From assembly GCF_000428945.1 (NCBI RefSeq), contig NZ_AUAX01000015.1, forward strand, positions 124,001 through 188,000: a DNA stretch of 64,000 bases, written 5' to 3'. Below are positions 42,134-51,537 of the stretch, piece after piece. Both the position numbers and the translations under genes were made by a program. The notes below the pieces were generated by a model, which was given only the letters and a program-made list of their open reading frames with translations, was not told where the DNA came from and searched no databases. Source of the stretch: Hamadaea tsunoensis DSM 44101 (GTDB lineage: Bacteria > Actinomycetota > Actinomycetes > Mycobacteriales > Micromonosporaceae). Numbering within the stretch: position 1 is the first letter of the stretch; each line of letters begins with the position of its first letter.

Positions 42134-43360
42134 TCAGGTCCATGGCGCCTTCGACGCCACGGGAGCCGGTCGGCGGACCATGACTGCGGTGGTCAGAGCG
42201 GTGCCGAGGACGAACGACGCGGCGACGGCGAAGGCCGGGTCGACCGTCGCGGGGTCGCGTAGGTACATGCCGCCGAGGACCATCGTGCCCACCGTGGCGC
42301 CGAGTTGCTGGACGGCGTTGAGGAGTCCCGAGGCCGAGCCGATCTGCTGCGCGTCGAGGTCGCTCAGGGCGGTGGTGAAGAACGACGGCGTGAACAGTCC
42401 CGCCCCGACCCCGATGACGGCCAGCGCGTACGGGAGGACGGCGGGATGCTGGCGGTAGGCGTACACGGCGATCGTTATTCCACAGAGGACGAGCGCGAGC
42501 GAGCCGAGGAGAGTGCGGCGTGGACGGGCGGACAGCAGGCGACCGCCCGCGGCGAGTGAGGCGGCGGCCATGCCGAGGGTCCACGGCAGCAGGGTGAGGG
42601 CCGCGCCGATGGTGTCGGCGCCGGCCGCGAGCTGGGCGTGCAGGACGACGACCAGGGTGAGGCCGGTGGTCAGGGCGAACAGCAGGCCGCAGGTGACCAG
42701 GGCGGCCGGGAACGCGGGCCGGCGCAGCAGGCTGACCTCCAGCAGGCTGTACCAGCGCGGCCGGTCGGGGGCGCGGTCCTGCGGCAGGGGCCGGGCGAGG
42801 AGGAGGACGGCCAGGCAGACGGGCAGGTTCACGAGGAACGCCGCGCGCCACGACCAGGCGTGCGCGAGAACGCCGCCGAGGATCGGCCCGCTGATGGCGG
42901 CCAGTCCCATGACCGGTCCGATGGTGCCCAGCGCCCGGGTCACCTCCCGCCCGCGGAACATCGCCTTGATCAGGCCGACGGTCTGCGGGACGATCGCCGC
43001 CGCGGCGGCGCCCTGAACGGCGCGGGCGGCCAGCAGCAGCCCCATCGTCGGGGCCAGGGCGCAGGCGAGCGAGGCGGCCGCGAACGCCACGACTCCACCG
43101 AGGAAGACACGCCGGCGCCCGACGATGTCGCCCAGTCGGCCGCCGGGCAGGAGCAGTAGCGCGAACGGCAGCGTGTACGCGCTGGTCACCCACTTCACCG
43201 AGGACAGCGGACCACCGAGGTCGGCGTGGATGACGGGCGCCACGATCTGCGCGATCGTGGCGTCGAGCAGGTTCGCGGCTTCGGCGGCCAGCAGCGCGAC
43301 GAGGCCGATCCACCGGTGGCGGTACGCCGCGGGCGCGGCCCGGGTCTCCAGAAGGGTCAT
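42134..43360 (-). CDS. MFS transporter, EmrB/QacA-like
   Basis: 408 residues, about 12-14 transmembrane helices. DHA2-type signature at the start (LLDATIAQIVAPVIHADLGG) and motif A in the loop after helix 2 (GGRLGDIVGRRRVF). Such proteins export drugs or biosynthetic products with protons. The ATG follows GACCCTTCTGG on the plus strand without a strong ribosome site; the frame extends upstream into the promoter region of the divergent regulator and is not coding there. Divergent from an Lrp-type regulator across 91 bp. Confidence 0.82.
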   Translation of the reverse strand: MTLLETRAAPAAYRHRWIGLVALLAAEAANLLDATIAQIVAPVIHADLGGPLSSVKWVTSAYTLPFALLLLPGGRLGDIVGRRRVFLGGVVAFAAASLACALAPTMGLLLAARAVQGAAAAAIVPQTVGLIKAMFRGREVTRALGTIGPVMGLAAISGPILGGVLAHAWSWRAAFLVNLPVCLAVLLLARPLPQDRAPDRPRWYSLLEVSLLRRPAFPAALVTCGLLFALTTGLTLVVVLHAQLAAGADTIGAALTLLPWTLGMAAASLAAGGRLLSARPRRTLLGSLALVLCGITIAVYAYRQHPAVLPYALAVIGVGAGLFTPSFFTTALSDLDAQQIGSASGLLNAVQQLGATVGTMVLGGMYLRDPATVDPAFAVAASFVLGTALTTAVMVRRPAPVASKAPWT

Positions 43361-43451
43361 GCCGCAACGATGCGCACCGGCCGGGCTGGTGCTCCAGCTA
43401 CCGGCCGACATCCGGCGGAATCTTCCAACACTATGGTCTAGCCTGCGGAAT

Positions 43452-44414
43452 ATGCTCATCCTCGACGAGGTCGACCGGCAACTCGCCCACGCCCTGCATC
43501 TCGACGCCCGGGCGCCGCTCGCGAAGCTCGCCGAGGTCATCGGCACCTCGCCGCAGACCGTCGCCCGCCGGTATCAGCGCCTGCGCGAACACGCCGGCCT
43601 GCGGGTGGTCGGCCTGGCCGATCCCGGGCACACCCAACGCCAGCGGTGGCTCGTGCGATTCACGGCCGCGCCCCAGGCCGTGCAGGAGATCGCGTACGCG
43701 CTGGCCCGCCGCGGCGACACGTCCTGGATCCGGCTGACCTCGGGCGGCACCGAGATCGTGGCGGTCGTCGAGACAGCCGACCCCGCGGCGGGCGCCGATC
43801 CGCATGCGCTGCTGCTGCGGGACGTTCCCCGGACGGCCAGCATCACGGCGGTGTCGGCACACTACCTGCTGCATCTGTACGTGGGCGGCCCGATCGCCTG
43901 GCGCGGCCGGATGAACGCGCTCGACGCCGGTCAGGAGGCACGACTGCGCCCGGACACCCCGGTCTCCCCCACCGGGACCGTCATCACCTTCAGCCCGGCG
44001 GATCGCCGTCTGCTGGCCGCACTCCGGCGCGACGGCCGGGCGACCTATGCCGAACTCGCGACCGCGACCGGCTGGTCGGCGTCGACCGTCACCCGCCGGG
44101 TCGACGAACTCCGCGAACGCGGCGCGCTCTTCTTCGACGTCGAGATCGACGACTCACTGCTGGGCATCGGGGCCGCGGCGATGCTCTGGCTGTCGGTGCC
44201 ACCGGTGCACCTCGACCGCGTCGCGACCACGCTGGCCGGCCACCCCGAACTGGCCGTCGTGGCCGCGACCACCGGCCGGACCAACCTGTTCGCCAATGTC
44301 CTGACCGCCGATCCCCGGCAGCTGCACCATTATCTGACGACACGGCTCGCGCTGCCGGAGATCACGGCGGTGGAGACGGCGCCGGTTCTGCGTACGCTCA
44401 AGGGCGTGGCGTAG
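43452..44414 (+). CDS. Lrp/AsnC-family regulator with tandem HTH domains
   Basis: 320 residues. Two Lrp-type units follow each other in one chain: the first HTH lies at about 5-50 (LAKLAEVIGTSPQTVARRYQ) with an effector-like domain after it, the second at about 175-225 (YAELATATGWSASTVTRRVD) with its own RAM-like domain to the C-terminus. This doubled architecture is known from actinobacteria and would act as a pseudo-dimer. It is divergent from the MFS gene, which it probably controls; a short inverted repeat, GCTGG-TGCT-CCAGC, lies at 43385-43398 in the gap. Confidence 0.8.
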   Translation: MLILDEVDRQLAHALHLDARAPLAKLAEVIGTSPQTVARRYQRLREHAGLRVVGLADPGHTQRQRWLVRFTAAPQAVQEIAYALARRGDTSWIRLTSGGTEIVAVVETADPAAGADPHALLLRDVPRTASITAVSAHYLLHLYVGGPIAWRGRMNALDAGQEARLRPDTPVSPTGTVITFSPADRRLLAALRRDGRATYAELATATGWSASTVTRRVDELRERGALFFDVEIDDSLLGIGAAAMLWLSVPPVHLDRVATTLAGHPELAVVAATTGRTNLFANVLTADPRQLHHYLTTRLALPEITAVETAPVLRTLKGVA

Positions 44415-44796
44415 CCGGGCGGCGGTAGCGTGTCGGCCACCTCGTCTGCGTCGTCCACGTGCACAGCGGTCGCGAGATCTTCGAGGCGTACGCCAAGACC
44501 TGGCCGTGACCGGCCTGATCCCGTCTCCGGCCGCGGTCGGCGCGGCTACCCCAGCCAGGAAATGTACGAGATCGAGTACGGGTCGATCGGACCCATACGG
44601 CAACGGAGGGTGTCGCCGAGAGCTCCGACTGATCGGCCGGTCCTCCGCCTCGGTTCAGATCCGTGGGCGACGACATGCGTGCGGCGCACCGGACGGCATG
44701 GTGCTGTCCTATAGCCGCCTGAGCGATTGTCCGCGACCGATCAGTTGTGATCTGTTTGTCACTGGACACTCCACTCACGACGCAGGAGCAGCACTC
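44415..44796. other. 382-bp gap upstream of the GTPase operon
   Basis: No complete gene is visible. It holds a short coding fossil (44429-44509) and a leader with no compelling promoter boxes. The ribosome site AGGAG (44783-44787) for the first gene of the operon is at its end. The last 80 bp before the gene are less GC-rich than the rest and probably carry the operon promoter. Confidence 0.5.
44429..44509 (+). pseudogene. Possible C-terminal fragment of a lost gene
   Basis: A frame between two stop codons reads RVGHLVCVVHVHSGREIFEA and ends YAKTWP. It has protein-like composition but no start codon or ribosome site. It could be the tail of a deleted gene or chance. Family not recognised. 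Confidence 0.25.
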
Positions 44797-46224
44797 GTGG
44801 CCTTCGATCCCAACGCCTATGAGGAGGGGGTCATCCGTCCCCTGCGGGGCGTGCACGGCAGCCTGCCGGCGGGCGATCTGTGGGTCCGGTACGCGATAGC
44901 CGGCGACCTGCCCGGCGAGCAGCTGGCGTCCCATCTGGCCGCGGTGCGCCGGTACTGGCGTGAACGGGCGGAGGAGGGCGGTCACGCGGCCGAGGTGTGC
45001 CGGCTGCTGCTGGCCGAGGACGAGCGGCTGAGGCACCAGTACGGTGACGCCCTGATGCAGCCGTCGTGGTGGCGCGAGCGGCGTTCCGGTCCCGGCCCGG
45101 CGGAACCGACGGTCCCCGAAACGGCTGCGCCGGTCGGCGTACCGGCGACCGATCTCGTCGACACGCATTGGCACGGCGAGGCGCTCGCGCACATCCGCGG
45201 CTGGTTGACCGGGCCGCGGGGGGTCGGTCCCCTCGACGGCCTCGGCGGGCGCCCAGCTCAGGACCTCCGGCCGCCGCCCCGCGCGCATCCGGTCCCGCTG
45301 GTTCCCACCGTCGACGACTTCACCGTCGTCGTACGCTCGACCGACGGCGACCGCTGCATGCTCGAATTCTCCTGGACGACGCCCTCGGGCCAGCGGGTGG
45401 AGGTGCTGCGCTGTCCCGGCGTGCCGCGGTGGCCCGCGGGAACGGTGGTGCCCGAGTCGGCGCTGGCGGCCATGGGCGTCCCCGTCGCCGGTACGCGTGG
45501 CGGCGCGGCCGGGCACCCCACGATGGTCGCCGAGGAACCGGTCGGCTACCTGGTCTACGTCCCGGTGGGGCTGCGCGACGGCCGGGCCACGATCGGCCAT
45601 CCCGCCGCCGTCGCGGTGGCCGGGCCCGTACGCCGACTGCGCATCCGCCGGATGGGCCGCGACGCGGTCGTCACCTGGGTCTGGCCGGACACCGCCAGCT
45701 CCGTGGAGATCGACTGGCGTACCCGCGCCGGGGCCGGCAGGCGGATCGTGACCGTGGACGAATTCACCGACGACGCCCGGTGCGTGCTGCCGGTCGGCCG
45801 CGACGGAGTCGACATCTCCGTACGCGCGACCCTGCTGCTGCACGGCACCCGGGTGAAGTCGCCGCCGCGTACCGCCGTCCTGGGTCCGGCGCCGGCCCGG
45901 GTCGGCTACGAGGTACGGCACAGCCGCTCCACCGGCCAGTCCCCGCGTTCGGTGACCGTCGAGTTCTCCTCGGCGGACGAGTGCCCGCCGTTCGACGCGG
46001 TCGTCGTCCTCGCGCACGGCGACATCATGCCGTTCGACGCCTCGATGGGCCGGGTTCTCGGTCGCGTACGGGTGGGCCTGCACGGCAGCACCCCCTCGGC
46101 GTACTCCTTCGTACTTGCGGCCGAGGACACCGCTCGGCGTCCCTATTGGATCCGCTGTTTCGCCGAACCGGTCGACGTCGTCTCGATGGTCGATCCGCCG
46201 GTCGATCGCCTGAAGGTGGTGTGA
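44797..46224 (+). CDS. First protein of the GTPase operon: helical head plus beta-sandwich (Fn3-like) domains
   Basis: 475 residues, soluble. The head (about 1-90) is helical with a Trp/Arg-rich end (LAAVRRYWRERAEEGGHAAE; ALMQPSWWRERR) and resembles small N-terminal domains of actinobacterial signalling proteins, but I do not recognise the family. The remainder is built from two to three beta-sandwich units of fibronectin-III type (LRIRRMGRDAVVTWVWPDTA is a typical B-C strand pair). No catalytic motif. GTG start 9 nt after AGGAG; the open frame extends upstream without coding character. Its stop overlaps the GTPase start (TGATG). Within the system it may be a recognition or scaffold subunit; this is inferred from domains and gene order. 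Confidence 0.6.
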   Translation: MAFDPNAYEEGVIRPLRGVHGSLPAGDLWVRYAIAGDLPGEQLASHLAAVRRYWRERAEEGGHAAEVCRLLLAEDERLRHQYGDALMQPSWWRERRSGPGPAEPTVPETAAPVGVPATDLVDTHWHGEALAHIRGWLTGPRGVGPLDGLGGRPAQDLRPPPRAHPVPLVPTVDDFTVVVRSTDGDRCMLEFSWTTPSGQRVEVLRCPGVPRWPAGTVVPESALAAMGVPVAGTRGGAAGHPTMVAEEPVGYLVYVPVGLRDGRATIGHPAAVAVAGPVRRLRIRRMGRDAVVTWVWPDTASSVEIDWRTRAGAGRRIVTVDEFTDDARCVLPVGRDGVDISVRATLLLHGTRVKSPPRTAVLGPAPARVGYEVRHSRSTGQSPRSVTVEFSSADECPPFDAVVVLAHGDIMPFDASMGRVLGRVRVGLHGSTPSAYSFVLAAEDTARRPYWIRCFAEPVDVVSMVDPPVDRLKVV

Positions 46225-47441
46225 TGAGCCAAGGTCGGGACCCCTCATGCCCGTTCTGCTACAACGAGATCGTCGGCGGAGCCCTGTGGTTCGTGTGCGG
46301 CGGGGTGGGCTCGCCGGGCCGCAACGGCTGCGCGTTCGGCCCGGACGCCGAACGCGAGCGGCTGACGGGCCTGAACTTCCAGTCGCGGCCGGCGTTCAAG
46401 GCGCCGCCGACCAGGCGCCTCGGCAAGGCGCTCATGCGGGCGTCGTGCCCGCACTGCGGGGGCGCGACCGGCCAGCGGTGCTGCCCGCACTGCCACTGCC
46501 CGCTGTCGAGCCACTTCGGCACCTCGACCAGCCCGCTCATCGCCATGGTCGGCGCCAAGGGCACCGGCAAGACCGTCTACCTGACGGTTCTGGCCAGAGA
46601 GCTGCTCACCAAGTTGTGGCGCCAGTTCAAGGCCGACATCCGGCTCAGCGGCGACTCCCAGGGCGCGCAGGGCACGCGCCAGTGGCTCGACCGCAACATC
46701 AACCACGTGTACGCCGACCGGCGGCTGTTCCCGAAGACCCCACGGGCCGAGCGCGGGCGCAAGCAGCCGGTGGTGTTCGAGTGGCGGCAGGAGGGCGACG
46801 GATTCCGCTTCAAGCGGGAGAAGGTCTTCGAGACGACCTTCCTGTCGTTCTACGACACGGCCGGCGAGGACCTGCTCACGCTGCAGAGCGTGCACGACCA
46901 GACCTATATCGGCTCGGCCGACGCCCTGATCCTGCTGATCGATCCGTTCACCCTGCCCAAGGCCCGGGACTTCATCTCGCTGCCGGACGAGGCCATCACC
47001 ACGGAGGACTCGACCGACGACATCATCGGGCTGGTCACCGAGTCACTGCGGTCCAGCCATGGCAGCCGGACCGAGGGGCGCATCTCCATCCCGATCGCCG
47101 TCACCTTCACCAAGATGGACGCGGTGCTGGAGAGCCTTCCCGAGGACCACTTCCTGCGCCGTACGCCGCCGCAGGACGGACACTACGACGAGTCGTTCGG
47201 CCTGGAGACCCACGAGCAGATCCGTTCGCTGCTGCAGAAGTGGGGCGGCGAGAAGATCGACAACCACTTCGACAAGAACTACAAGACCTACCGGTACTTC
47301 GGTGTATCGGCGCTCGGCGCTAAGCCCGACTACACCCAGTCCAAGGTCAACCAGTCGGGTGTCCAGCCCTTCCGGGTGGAGGAACCGCTGATCTGGCTGC
47401 TCAGCAGGTTCAACGTGGTGAAGCGGCGGCCGCGGGCATGA
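46224..47441 (+). CDS. Zinc-ribbon GTPase (GAP1-system type)
   Basis: 405 residues. Two zinc-ribbon-like clusters lie at the N-terminus: Cys9/Cys12 with Cys25/Cys36, and Cys75/Cys78 with Cys86/Cys87/Cys90/Cys92. A P-loop GTPase follows: G1 GAKGTGKT at 110-117, G3 DTAGED at 211-216 and G4 TKMD at 296-299. The stretch ALILLIDPFTLPKARDF after G3 recurs in the second NTPase of the operon. Such GTPases are the switch of the predicted GAP1-dependent conflict systems, where a paired protein controls GTP hydrolysis. The gene overlaps its upstream neighbour by one base and the next by 4 bp (ATGA), so the complex is made in fixed ratio. No membrane segment. Confidence 0.78.
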   Translation: MSQGRDPSCPFCYNEIVGGALWFVCGGVGSPGRNGCAFGPDAERERLTGLNFQSRPAFKAPPTRRLGKALMRASCPHCGGATGQRCCPHCHCPLSSHFGTSTSPLIAMVGAKGTGKTVYLTVLARELLTKLWRQFKADIRLSGDSQGAQGTRQWLDRNINHVYADRRLFPKTPRAERGRKQPVVFEWRQEGDGFRFKREKVFETTFLSFYDTAGEDLLTLQSVHDQTYIGSADALILLIDPFTLPKARDFISLPDEAITTEDSTDDIIGLVTESLRSSHGSRTEGRISIPIAVTFTKMDAVLESLPEDHFLRRTPPQDGHYDESFGLETHEQIRSLLQKWGGEKIDNHFDKNYKTYRYFGVSALGAKPDYTQSKVNQSGVQPFRVEEPLIWLLSRFNVVKRRPRA

Positions 47442-49837
47442 CCGGCCGCCTGGAGATGCTGATCTTCACCGACTGCCGCGCCGGCGAAGGCCTCGAAGGC
47501 GGCGCCGGCCTGCAGTTCCAGGCCCGGTCCCCGGCCGCGGACGAGCAGGCCATGGCGGTCGTCCGGGCCGACCTGCTCTACCAGCCGTCCGACGAGTTCA
47601 TGCGGACCCGCCGGGCGGTCGCGGACTTCCCGCCATCGTTCGCGTACGTCTGCGACACGATCATGGCCGCCTCCGCCGGGGTCTACCTGGGCAAGGAGGC
47701 CAGCGGTCACCGCCAGGGCAACCAGCTGACCCATTGCGTCTTCAGCCCCGACGCTGCGGCGTACGCGAAGGTGCGCCCCGCCCAGCTGTTCGGCGCGAGG
47801 TTCTGGCGCGACCGGCCGGCCGACGGAACCGCCCTGCCGCCGCTGGAAGCGGGTTGGGTCCCCGGCCCGCTGACCGCCGAACTCGTACAGCAGGAGGTGC
47901 GGGCACTCCCCGGCGGCGAGGCCATGCTGCAGGCGCTGCTGACCGCCGTCGAAGCGGTCCTGCGCGAGCCGTCCAGCGCCCGCCGGGTCCTGCTGCTCGC
48001 CCGTGACCTGCGCGACGTGATGGTCTGGCTGGCCGCCGCCACCCTGCTGCTGCCGCAGGAGGTCGCGCTCACCGCGGGCTTCCGCGCCTTCGTGGCCAAC
48101 CCGACCGTGATCCGCCAGCCGATCATGGCCGTGCACGCCGACGACAACCCGTCCGGCGTCACGGTGGACAACGATCTCGGCTACCACGTGTTCGACGTGG
48201 ACACCGGACGGCATTCGCAGCCGGCCCCCTCGCCGTACGCGCAGACCTGGGCCCGGCTGTTCCTCACCGAGGACGCGTACGACGTCGTGGACGCGGTCGA
48301 ATTGGCCGCGGTGTCCGGGCTCGGCTGGCAGGACGCCGCCCGGCTCGCGATGACGGTGGTGTCGCGGCGCCCGCCGGCACCGGCCGACGTTCCCCTGGTG
48401 GTGCAATGGCTGCGGACCGGCCCGCCGGACCTCATCGCGCTGCACGGGCCGCGACTCGCCCGCGGTCTGCGGGACGACAGCGGCACCTGGCCGCCCGCCG
48501 TGCTCGCGGAGCTCGACGATCTGGCCCGGCGCGGCGTCGTCGAGGTCGACGCGCCGGCCGTCCGGCTGGCGCTGCTGGCGGACGAGGTACGCCGGGCGGT
48601 CGCCGAGAACCGGGTCGACGCGACGGTACTGGCTCCGATCGGCCGCGCCTGGACCGCGGAGCATCAGCGGACCGTGGTCGCCACGCTCACGTCGGCCGCC
48701 GCCACCGCCTCCCCCCGGCAGTTCGAAGCGTTGCAGCGACTCGCCCGCCGGTTCGGAGTGGCGCCGCGGGTGGGCGAGATCACCGGGGCGATGGAGGCGT
48801 TCGCCCGCGACTGGATCGCGAACACGCACGCCGGATACCTGCCGGATCAGTGGCCGAACCGCGCGGCGATCGAGGAGCGCGTACGCGTACAGCTCGAACG
48901 GTCGGATCCTCTCGCCCACACGACGTTCCTGTGCGAGTGGTGGTGGCTGCTGCTCGACACGGATCTGAGCCCTTCCCTGCGGCAGGCCACGACACGAGCG
49001 GTCCTCGGCACGGGCGATCGCCTGTCGACGATCCAGCGGTTCATCCGGGCGGCGAAGAGCCGCCCGCAGGCGGTGTCGTCGCTGGCCCACCTCACCCGCG
49101 AGATCTGGGCCGGACAGCCGCTGACCCTCGGCGACGCCGTCCTGCTGACCGGTCCCCAGGGGCTGCCGCGCAACCTCCCGCTGCCGCCGGAGATGTTCGA
49201 CGAGCTGGCCCACCGGCTGATGTTCGCCACCGAGCTGTCCGCCGACGATCTGAACATCGGCTACCGCTTCGCCGATCACGGCACGTGGCGGCCGAGTCAG
49301 GCGGTCATGCGGCTGTTCGACGAGGAGGCCAGGCTGCAGCTGGTCCTCACCGAGATCGAGAGCAACCAGCCCACCGAGGCGGTCATCAGCCAGACCGTCG
49401 CGGGCGTCGGCGACAGGGTCCTGCGCGCGCACATGAGCCGCGTCCTGCGGACCATGCTCTTCGCCCCGGCGGTGATCAGCACCACGACATTGCTGAAGGC
49501 CAAACCGTCCCTGGTCGTTCCGCTCATCGCCGACCTTGCTCCCCGGGTGGGCGGGGACACCGCGTCGCCCAACCGGATCGCGTTGGCGTTCGTCCTGTCG
49601 GCCCACAATCTGAGCGCCGAGGTCGGCCGGGCCGTCAGCGACGACGCCCGCCTGGTGCTCGCCAACGGGGTCAGAGTCTGGTTGCGCGCCGACAAGGCCA
49701 TCCACGCGCAGCACGTCAACGCGGCCACCGATCAGATCTCGTTCTTCGGTCCACCTTGGACAGACACATGGCGGCGGACGGTCCGGGCGGAGCGCCCGCG
49801 CGGGCGAGGACTGCGCGGGCTCGGCGGATGGAGGTGA
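47438..49837 (+). CDS. GTPase-associated protein 1 (GAP1-like)
   Basis: 799 residues. The N-terminal motif IFTDCRAGEGLEGGAGLQFQ matches the opening of GAP1 N-terminal domains (pattern T-x-GL-GG-G-Q), followed by strands YLGKEASGHRQGNQLTHCVF and a mainly helical middle and C-terminal part (about 330-799) with many Ala/Leu heptads. GAP1 proteins are known only from computational studies, in which they accompany small or double GTPases and are thought to regulate them or to relay their state. There is no ATPase or nuclease motif. Start and stop overlap or abut the neighbours, and its 3' end carries GGAGG for the next gene. Family call is from memory of the motif and needs a profile search. Confidence 0.65.
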   Translation: MTGRLEMLIFTDCRAGEGLEGGAGLQFQARSPAADEQAMAVVRADLLYQPSDEFMRTRRAVADFPPSFAYVCDTIMAASAGVYLGKEASGHRQGNQLTHCVFSPDAAAYAKVRPAQLFGARFWRDRPADGTALPPLEAGWVPGPLTAELVQQEVRALPGGEAMLQALLTAVEAVLREPSSARRVLLLARDLRDVMVWLAAATLLLPQEVALTAGFRAFVANPTVIRQPIMAVHADDNPSGVTVDNDLGYHVFDVDTGRHSQPAPSPYAQTWARLFLTEDAYDVVDAVELAAVSGLGWQDAARLAMTVVSRRPPAPADVPLVVQWLRTGPPDLIALHGPRLARGLRDDSGTWPPAVLAELDDLARRGVVEVDAPAVRLALLADEVRRAVAENRVDATVLAPIGRAWTAEHQRTVVATLTSAAATASPRQFEALQRLARRFGVAPRVGEITGAMEAFARDWIANTHAGYLPDQWPNRAAIEERVRVQLERSDPLAHTTFLCEWWWLLLDTDLSPSLRQATTRAVLGTGDRLSTIQRFIRAAKSRPQAVSSLAHLTREIWAGQPLTLGDAVLLTGPQGLPRNLPLPPEMFDELAHRLMFATELSADDLNIGYRFADHGTWRPSQAVMRLFDEEARLQLVLTEIESNQPTEAVISQTVAGVGDRVLRAHMSRVLRTMLFAPAVISTTTLLKAKPSLVVPLIADLAPRVGGDTASPNRIALAFVLSAHNLSAEVGRAVSDDARLVLANGVRVWLRADKAIHAQHVNAATDQISFFGPPWTDTWRRTVRAERPRGRGLRGLGGWR

Positions 49838-49841
49838 TCCG

Positions 49842-51353
49842 TTGCCGGTCATGTTGATCATCCTCATCGCGATCGGCTTCGTCGTCGCCGTCGTCGCGGT
49901 CGTCTTCGCCGCCGTACGGCTCTACATCCCGTGGACACCCGCGCTGCTGGCGATGGGCGTCGCGTGCGGCTTCCTGCTCGCGGTCTGGCACGCGGTGCGG
50001 GTGCTCTCCGGCCTCGGCGGCGGCGACACGATCCGGCCGGACCGGCTCTACCTGCCGCCCGGCCGTGGCCGCGTACGCGACTTCGCGTGGCCCCACTACC
50101 TGGCCGGGCAGGTCATGCTGGACGGAACCGCCGTCGTCGACCGCACCATGGGAGACGTCCGGCTGCTGTGGCGGCTGCTGCTGAAGACCGCGCCCCGCAG
50201 GTTGACCAGGTGGTTCGACGAGGGCGCCGGCCGCATCACCGCGCAGGTGGCCGGGCTCCTGCTGGGCCTGCTCGTGGCGGCGGCGCTGGCCGGCGCGACC
50301 GTCGGCGCGGCGCTGGGGGCGACGTTCGTCCTCCTCGCGATGGGGGCCGTCGCCCTCGCCGGCTGGGCCGGGGGCATCCTGGTGGCGATCCCGCTCAACT
50401 GGCGCGACGTCCTGGTCCGCCGGGTTCGCCATGCGTCCGCGTTCTGCCCCGCCTGCCACTACTCGACCGACGTCCCGGCGTTCCGCTGCCCCGGGCCGGT
50501 TCATGTTCCGGCCGGGGCCGCGCTGCATCGGGATCTGCGCGCCGGATCCTCGGGGCTGTTCCGGCGTACCTGCGGCTGCGGCGCTCACCTGCCGACGACG
50601 CATCTGCGGGCCGCGGCGGTCCTCGACGCGGTGTGCCCGCTGTGCGAGACCCCGCTCGGCCGGGACGCGGGCATGCGGACGAGCGTACGCGTGGTGGTGG
50701 CCGGTGCGGCCGGCGCGGGCAAGAGCCGCTGGGCGGCAGACGCCTCCCGTGACGGTGGACAGTCCGTCCTGGACGGTCCGTGCCCGTTGATCCGGCTGGC
50801 GGGACGGCACCGGCACGGACCCGCGGACATCCTGCTGATCGACCCGCCCGGTGACGCCGTCACCGATCCGCGCCGCCACGACGAGGTACGGGCACTGCAC
50901 GCGGCGCACGCCGTGGTGTTCGTCATCGACCCGTTCACCCTGCCGAAGATCGCCCGGACCCTCGCCGGCCCGCAGCGGGCGCAGGTCGACCCGGCACTGG
51001 GCGAAGGGCCGGCCCGCGACGGCTACGACGCGATCGTCCAGCTGCTCGACAGCCAGGCGGTCCCGCTGAGCCGGCTGCCGATGGCCGTGGTCGTGTCCAA
51101 AGCGGACCTGCTGCGCCGCCATCCGGTCGGGCGTACGCTCGGCGCGGACAGCGCGGGTATCCGGGACTGGCTCAGCGACGCGGGCCTCGCCCATCTGATC
51201 CTGGCCGCCGACCGGGAGTTCGGTCCCGTGCGCTACTTCGCCCCCGAGCCCGGTACGCAAGCCGACGGCGCCCTGCCGTGGCTGCTGTCCGAGTTCTCCG
51301 TGAGCCTCGCGCCCCGGTCCGCCCGTCCGCAGGAGGCGACCCGTGTCCGCTGA
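49842..51353 (+). CDS. Membrane-anchored zinc-ribbon GTPase-like NTPase
   Basis: 503 residues. Four transmembrane helices (about 3-25, 33-53, 135-160, 162-184) precede a zinc-rich region (Cys202/205/216, Cys244/246, Cys265/268) and a P-loop domain: Walker A GAAGAGKS at 288-295, DPPGD (334-338) in place of DxxG, and SKAD at 419-422 as G4. VVFVIDPFTLPKI repeats the IDPFTLPK motif of the soluble GTPase in the operon, which argues for common ancestry of the pair. The catalytic core looks weakened. TTG start: an excellent GGAGGTGATC lies 7 nt upstream and the later ATG is too far. It probably tethers the GTPase-GAP1 complex to the membrane. Confidence 0.72.
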   Translation: MPVMLIILIAIGFVVAVVAVVFAAVRLYIPWTPALLAMGVACGFLLAVWHAVRVLSGLGGGDTIRPDRLYLPPGRGRVRDFAWPHYLAGQVMLDGTAVVDRTMGDVRLLWRLLLKTAPRRLTRWFDEGAGRITAQVAGLLLGLLVAAALAGATVGAALGATFVLLAMGAVALAGWAGGILVAIPLNWRDVLVRRVRHASAFCPACHYSTDVPAFRCPGPVHVPAGAALHRDLRAGSSGLFRRTCGCGAHLPTTHLRAAAVLDAVCPLCETPLGRDAGMRTSVRVVVAGAAGAGKSRWAADASRDGGQSVLDGPCPLIRLAGRHRHGPADILLIDPPGDAVTDPRRHDEVRALHAAHAVVFVIDPFTLPKIARTLAGPQRAQVDPALGEGPARDGYDAIVQLLDSQAVPLSRLPMAVVVSKADLLRRHPVGRTLGADSAGIRDWLSDAGLAHLILAADREFGPVRYFAPEPGTQADGALPWLLSEFSVSLAPRSARPQEATRVR

Positions 51354-51531
51354 ACGCGTACCGCCCGGCTATGTCAACGCCCGGATCGTGCTGCTCGTCC
51401 TGGTGATCGGGCTGACCGCGCTGCTGGTCGCGTTCCTCTCGACGAAGGGCCTGTTCTCCGCCGTCTGGCAGGGCCTGACCCATCTGCAGGACTGGTCCGC
51501 GCGGACGTGGGGAAGGATGTGGCCCGGATGA
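51343..51531 (+). CDS. 62-residue single-pass membrane peptide
   Basis: Starts with GTG 11 bp before the stop of the upstream gene, so it is translated from the same message. One transmembrane helix (ARIVLLVLVIGLTALLVAFL) is followed by an amphipathic, Trp-rich tail (AVWQGLTHLQDWSARTWGRM). Size and shape recall small membrane effectors or holin-like peptides, but also plain accessory subunits; there is no way to decide from sequence. Its stop codon is 6 bp from the stop of the convergent 1,497-residue gene. Confidence 0.65.
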   Translation: MSAERVPPGYVNARIVLLVLVIGLTALLVAFLSTKGLFSAVWQGLTHLQDWSARTWGRMWPG

Positions 51532-51537
51532 GCGGGC

